This document shows, one piece after another, positions 5,387 to 8,176 of a DNA stretch of 8,176 nucleotides; the stretch's first letter is position 1, and every line of letters begins with the position of its first letter. The notes beneath the pieces are model-generated. The model did not search any database. It saw only the letters and a list, made by a program, of their open reading frames with translations, and was not told where the DNA came from. The position numbers and the translations under genes are program-made. This stretch comes from Chloroflexota bacterium (lineage in GTDB: Bacteria > Chloroflexota > Dehalococcoidia > GIF9 > UBA5620): contig JAPLHH010000016.1 of NCBI GenBank assembly GCA_026389735.1, forward strand, positions 1 to 8,176. The letters run 5' to 3'.

Positions 5387-7102
5387 TTATTTATCCAGGA
5401 TATAGACAGCCCCGTTGGCGGCGTCCATCTTTACTCGCTGCCCTGATTTAATCTTTGAGGTGCCCTGTTGTGTATTCACAATGGTGGGCACACCATATTC
5501 CCGGCCGATGATGGCAGCATGGCACAGGGTTCCCCCCGTATCGGCGATTACGCCTCCGACTAAGCCGAAGACTGGTGTCCAGGTAGGGTTGGTGCTAGGG
5601 CAGACCAGGATGTCGCCCGGCTGTACCTTCTTTAGGTCCTCATACATAATCACCACGCGGGCCGTTCCTTCAGCCTCTCCCGAACAGCCGCAGATACCCC
5701 ACAGGTCTGCCTTTAGCTCTGGCTTCGGCTGTGGCATTTCACCGACAACGATCTTTAAGGCAATGGCGTCTCCCGAGGGTAGCAAATCCAGCCTTACTGC
5801 TTCCTCAATGCTGGCGCGGTTGGTAATCACGGGGGGATTGGGATTCTTATGCGCCTCTTTCCAGGCAGCCCTCCGTCTTCTCGTTATCCAGCGCATGTCA
5901 TGCGACTCAGGCACCATCATCACCCGGTCAATTTCATCCGGGTTCATCATGAATACGTCATCGGGAGTATCAATCGTCCCTTTCTCGGCTAGCCTTCGCC
6001 CCATCGCCAGATAGCCGCGGCGCATGAGGGCATGCACAATCAGCTCACAGTAGAGGTCATGTTCTTCGCTGTATGAGCTTGCTTTCCCCGACAGCCGTAT
6101 TAAGCCCTCAAAAAATTCTTTCTCCTCCGGCGGTACACGGCTGAGGAAGGCTGCTATGGCTGTCTCTCTCTTCTTGGCAATGTCTGCCCTGATAGATTCC
6201 AGGTCATAGCTGATGCCCCTCATGATATTGTTCTTTACCAGCCCTATAGGCGTGGCCGGGTCTTCTAGCCAGTATGGCTCATTGAGGTCGGTGAAGCGCC
6301 TCATCCGCCAGCCCCCAACATCGTCAGTCTTCATGTAGTCCATAAATTTCTTAAACCATTCCTTGCCTTTTTCTGATTGCTGGAGTTTGGCTAGGATGGA
6401 TTGTGGCTTGTTTTTCTTAAAGACGTCTTGCAGGTTCATTTCGATGGCGAGCTGTCCAAATTCCCACATTTTCTTGTCCATCTGATAGACCTTGTTGTTG
6501 AAGCCTCGCATCATATCCTGGAACTCAGGGTCCTGGTCCCTTAGGCCGAAGCGCTCCTTGGTCATTGTCTCGAGCAATAGCCAGGTGTTAAATGAGGAAT
6601 ACATCGCCATGAAGTGGATTTCCCACATCCTCATGTAGGCGTGCATCAAATCATAGTTGTGGTAGTACAGCTGGAGGCTAGTGGCGTTGTCAACATCTAG
6701 CTCCTTGAGCTTGCTGTAAATGCTCAGGAGTTCTTGCTTGTAACCAGCCCACAGGCCATCGAAGTTCTCAATCCAGGGGCGCAGCGCCTGGCGGAATTTG
6801 ACTTCGCGTTCGGCGATCTCCTTTCGGTCTCTCACTACGTGGAGGGCACAGTAGATACCACCGTTCAAAATACGGAGCTCCCACCCTTTACAGGTGGGGA
6901 TGCTCAACTCGGTACAAGCGAACTTCAGCCCATGGCCGCAGAATCTCGCCCACTGGTATCCGAACATAGTTGTCACTGGCGGTATGCTGTGCGTTCCGTC
7001 CTGGAACCAGGAAGGCATCTCGGCAAGGTCAATCTCCTCGATGAAGTCATAGCCGGGCACTCCATCCCAGATTTTAACCTTCTGTTGCTTTTTCTCCGAC
7101 AC
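5387..7102 (-). CDS. PEP-utilising-enzyme-like protein with C-terminal phosphohistidine swivelling domain (no PEP/pyruvate barrel)
   Basis: This 571-aa protein ends in a PEP-utiliser mobile domain (roughly 490-571). There GGTLCHAAIIGREYGVP carries His528, the residue phosphorylated from an ATP-binding partner. It stops right after this domain (NGAVYILDK), so the C-terminal TIM barrel that binds pyruvate/PEP in PEP synthase and PPDK is absent. The first 430 or so residues are rich in Trp, Met, Tyr and charged residues, with long helical stretches. They contain FGYQWARFCGHGL (48-60) and PTCKGWELRI (69-78), and probably bind the phosphoryl acceptor. The layout resembles the large subunit of anaerobic phenylphosphate synthase and the acceptor/His part of rifampicin phosphotransferase. 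GTG 7102 is the start, with AGGAG about 5 bases upstream. The adjacent ATP-binding gene is almost certainly its partner. The acceptor is unknown. Confidence 0.85.
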   Translation of the reverse strand: MSEKKQQKVKIWDGVPGYDFIEEIDLAEMPSWFQDGTHSIPPVTTMFGYQWARFCGHGLKFACTELSIPTCKGWELRILNGGIYCALHVVRDRKEIAEREVKFRQALRPWIENFDGLWAGYKQELLSIYSKLKELDVDNATSLQLYYHNYDLMHAYMRMWEIHFMAMYSSFNTWLLLETMTKERFGLRDQDPEFQDMMRGFNNKVYQMDKKMWEFGQLAIEMNLQDVFKKNKPQSILAKLQQSEKGKEWFKKFMDYMKTDDVGGWRMRRFTDLNEPYWLEDPATPIGLVKNNIMRGISYDLESIRADIAKKRETAIAAFLSRVPPEEKEFFEGLIRLSGKASSYSEEHDLYCELIVHALMRRGYLAMGRRLAEKGTIDTPDDVFMMNPDEIDRVMMVPESHDMRWITRRRRAAWKEAHKNPNPPVITNRASIEEAVRLDLLPSGDAIALKIVVGEMPQPKPELKADLWGICGCSGEAEGTARVVIMYEDLKKVQPGDILVCPSTNPTWTPVFGLVGGVIADTGGTLCHAAIIGREYGVPTIVNTQQGTSKIKSGQRVKMDAANGAVYILDK

Positions 7103-7113
7103 TTTTTCTCCTG

Positions 7114-7134
7114 TGCCTAGTTAGAGGCTAGGCA
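7114..7134. promoter_or_regulatory. Perfect 7-bp hairpin in the spacer of the phosphotransferase pair
   Basis: TGCCTAG (7114-7120) and CTAGGCA (7128-7134) form a perfect 7-bp stem with a 7-base loop. It occupies most of the 47-base spacer between the two genes and ends next to the AGGAG ribosome site of the downstream gene. It could tune translation or mRNA cleavage between the subunits. No T-run follows on the minus strand, so termination is unlikely. Confidence 0.4.
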
Positions 7135-7149
7135 GAATGGTATTTATCG

Positions 7150-8176
7150 TCAAGGCCTGTAGAATCTTTTAGCAATCAGGTCAATCATACGGTCGGTAAC
7201 CGATTCTGGTTTCTTAGCTGCCACCTTTGCCGGGCGAGTCTGGAGGAGAAATACGTTATTGGGTGGAGTGAAGTCAGAGTCAATAGCCCATTCTATGTCC
7301 TGCGGCTCACCCAGGCGCTCCTCAAGTAATAAAGCCAGTTTAGCTACTGCTACTATATCGTCATTGCTTAGGCACGGTATTGACTGCTTCTCCAGAGGCA
7401 CGTCGTCCCAGTCAGCCCCTCTTTTTTTGATTATTACCTGTTTTGCCTTTTTGCCAATATAGGTGTCTAATATAACGAAGGTCTCTTTGTCCACCACGAA
7501 CCTGTCCACACTCTCCGCACCGCTGACCACTCCTTCTCCCAGGCCCCAGTTGGCATCAATTATTATCTTGGAGGCGTCACCGGTAACCGGGTTCACGGTG
7601 AAGCAAATGCCGGATGAACGGGCATTTACCATCTTAGAGACAGCGACACCGAGTTCGTCTCCCATGACGGGGATGTCTTTGTTAGCCCGGAAGGCGATAG
7701 CCCGGCTAGTATAAGCACTTGCCCATACCTTCTTTGTTTTGTCCACCACATCTTCGATGCCGGTAACGTTCAGGTAGGTTTCAAACATGCCGGGCCGGCT
7801 CTCTGTCCCTGATGACCGCACCGAGACGGCGACATCGTGGATTACCACCTTGCTGCACAGCTCTTCGTAGTATGAACCTACCATTTTCTTTATGTCTTCC
7901 GGCACCTCTTTGTCTTCAATCATGCCTTGGATGTTCTGGCTTAATTCGTCAAAGACGGCAATATTCGGGCCTTTAAGCTCGCCAAGGCTGCTCACGTAGC
8001 GGGAAATTTCCTCGGCTACCCCGGTTTCCTCAGCAAATTCCTTGTACATCGCAATGGAAATGGCGAAGCCTGGCGGGACAGGTAAGCCCATTCGAGTCAT
8101 TTCTCCCAGGTTAGCGCACTTCTTGCCTACCAGGTTGTTGTGCCCTTGCCCTAGCTCCTCGAACCGAAATATTAAT
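7150..8176 (-). CDS. PEP synthase/PPDK N-terminal ATP-binding domain protein; 5' end outside window
   Basis: This is the nucleotide-binding (PPDK_N, ATP-grasp-like) part of a dikinase-type phosphotransferase, here a separate protein. The frame is open to the window edge; the visible 341 residues open with FEELGQGHNNLVGKKCANLGEMTRMGLPVPPGFAIS, shown here only to locate the canonical start of the domain at bases 8165-8060. The internal ATG at 8100 is therefore not the true start. Later marks, in visible-residue numbering, are VRSSGTES (119-126), the FTVNPVTGD block (192-200), WGLGEGVVSGAESVDRFVVD (210-229), and QDIEWAID with LLQTRP (about 292-315). The gene stops about 26 codons after LLQTRP, where a full-length PEP synthase would continue into the His domain. 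Only a few residues should be missing at the N-terminus. It lies 47 bases upstream of its likely partner on the same strand. Confidence 0.88.
   Translation of the reverse strand, partial: LIFRFEELGQGHNNLVGKKCANLGEMTRMGLPVPPGFAISIAMYKEFAEETGVAEEISRYVSSLGELKGPNIAVFDELSQNIQGMIEDKEVPEDIKKMVGSYYEELCSKVVIHDVAVSVRSSGTESRPGMFETYLNVTGIEDVVDKTKKVWASAYTSRAIAFRANKDIPVMGDELGVAVSKMVNARSSGICFTVNPVTGDASKIIIDANWGLGEGVVSGAESVDRFVVDKETFVILDTYIGKKAKQVIIKKRGADWDDVPLEKQSIPCLSNDDIVAVAKLALLLEERLGEPQDIEWAIDSDFTPPNNVFLLQTRPAKVAAKKPESVTDRMIDLIAKRFYRP

Noticed and set aside
5415..6014. Plus-strand open frame of 199 codons
   Set aside because: It lies wholly antisense to the conserved phosphohistidine domain gene, has no recognisable motif, and its low-complexity Ser/Thr/Pro-rich product is typical of a shadow frame.
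7150..8100. ATP-binding protein as a complete gene starting at ATG 8100
   Set aside because: The conserved beginning of the domain (GKKCANLGEM) continues in frame upstream to the window edge without a stop, so the gene is cut by the window.
5387..8176. A conventional PEP synthase broken by a frameshift
   Set aside because: Both proteins end or begin cleanly at domain borders, the second has its own ribosome site, and the C-terminal barrel is absent altogether. A true split system explains this better than a damaged ppsA.

Overview
The window reads as a stretch of bacterial chromosome. Dense genes lie on the minus strand (8176 to 415), met at the left edge by one convergent plus-strand gene. 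There are no RNA genes, CRISPR arrays or transposase genes. The organism cannot be fixed from sequence alone. The mid-range base composition, lipoprotein-type solute receptor, several non-ATG starts and anaerobe-like gene content would suit an uncultured sediment or groundwater bacterium. A Dehalococcoidia-like Chloroflexota is my guess, held with low confidence.

Layout in minus-strand transcription order. (1) 8176-7150: an ATP-binding phosphotransferase domain like the N-terminal third of PEP synthase/PPDK, with its 5' end outside the window. (2) 7102-5387: a 571-aa partner ending in a phosphohistidine swivelling domain (His528), with no PEP/pyruvate TIM barrel. Together these form a split PEP-synthase-like enzyme, the architecture known from anaerobic phenylphosphate synthase. 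(3) 5386-5089: a leader holding a near-perfect sigma70 promoter (TTGACA-N17-TATACT), one or two small ORFs, a hairpin and two Shine-Dalgarno sites. (4) 5088-415: a complete five-gene branched-chain-amino-acid-type (HAAT) ABC importer in the order livK-livH-livM-livG-livF. The cistrons from livH on are tightly packed, and a nested inverted repeat sits between livK and livH. (5) 2-385, plus strand: the C-terminus of an acyl-CoA synthetase, separated from livF by a short hairpin terminator.

Taken together: a lipoprotein receptor with its permeases and ATPases imports a small organic substrate, an acyl-CoA ligase could activate an acid, and a two-component ATP-dependent dikinase-like enzyme phosphorylates an unknown acceptor. 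That combination hints at catabolism of an aromatic or other organic compound, but the substrate is not visible in the sequence. The points most worth a second look are the split phosphotransferase, the elaborate leader before livK with an unexplained protein-like frame, the nested inverted repeat at 3705-3791, and the non-canonical ABC signature in LivG.
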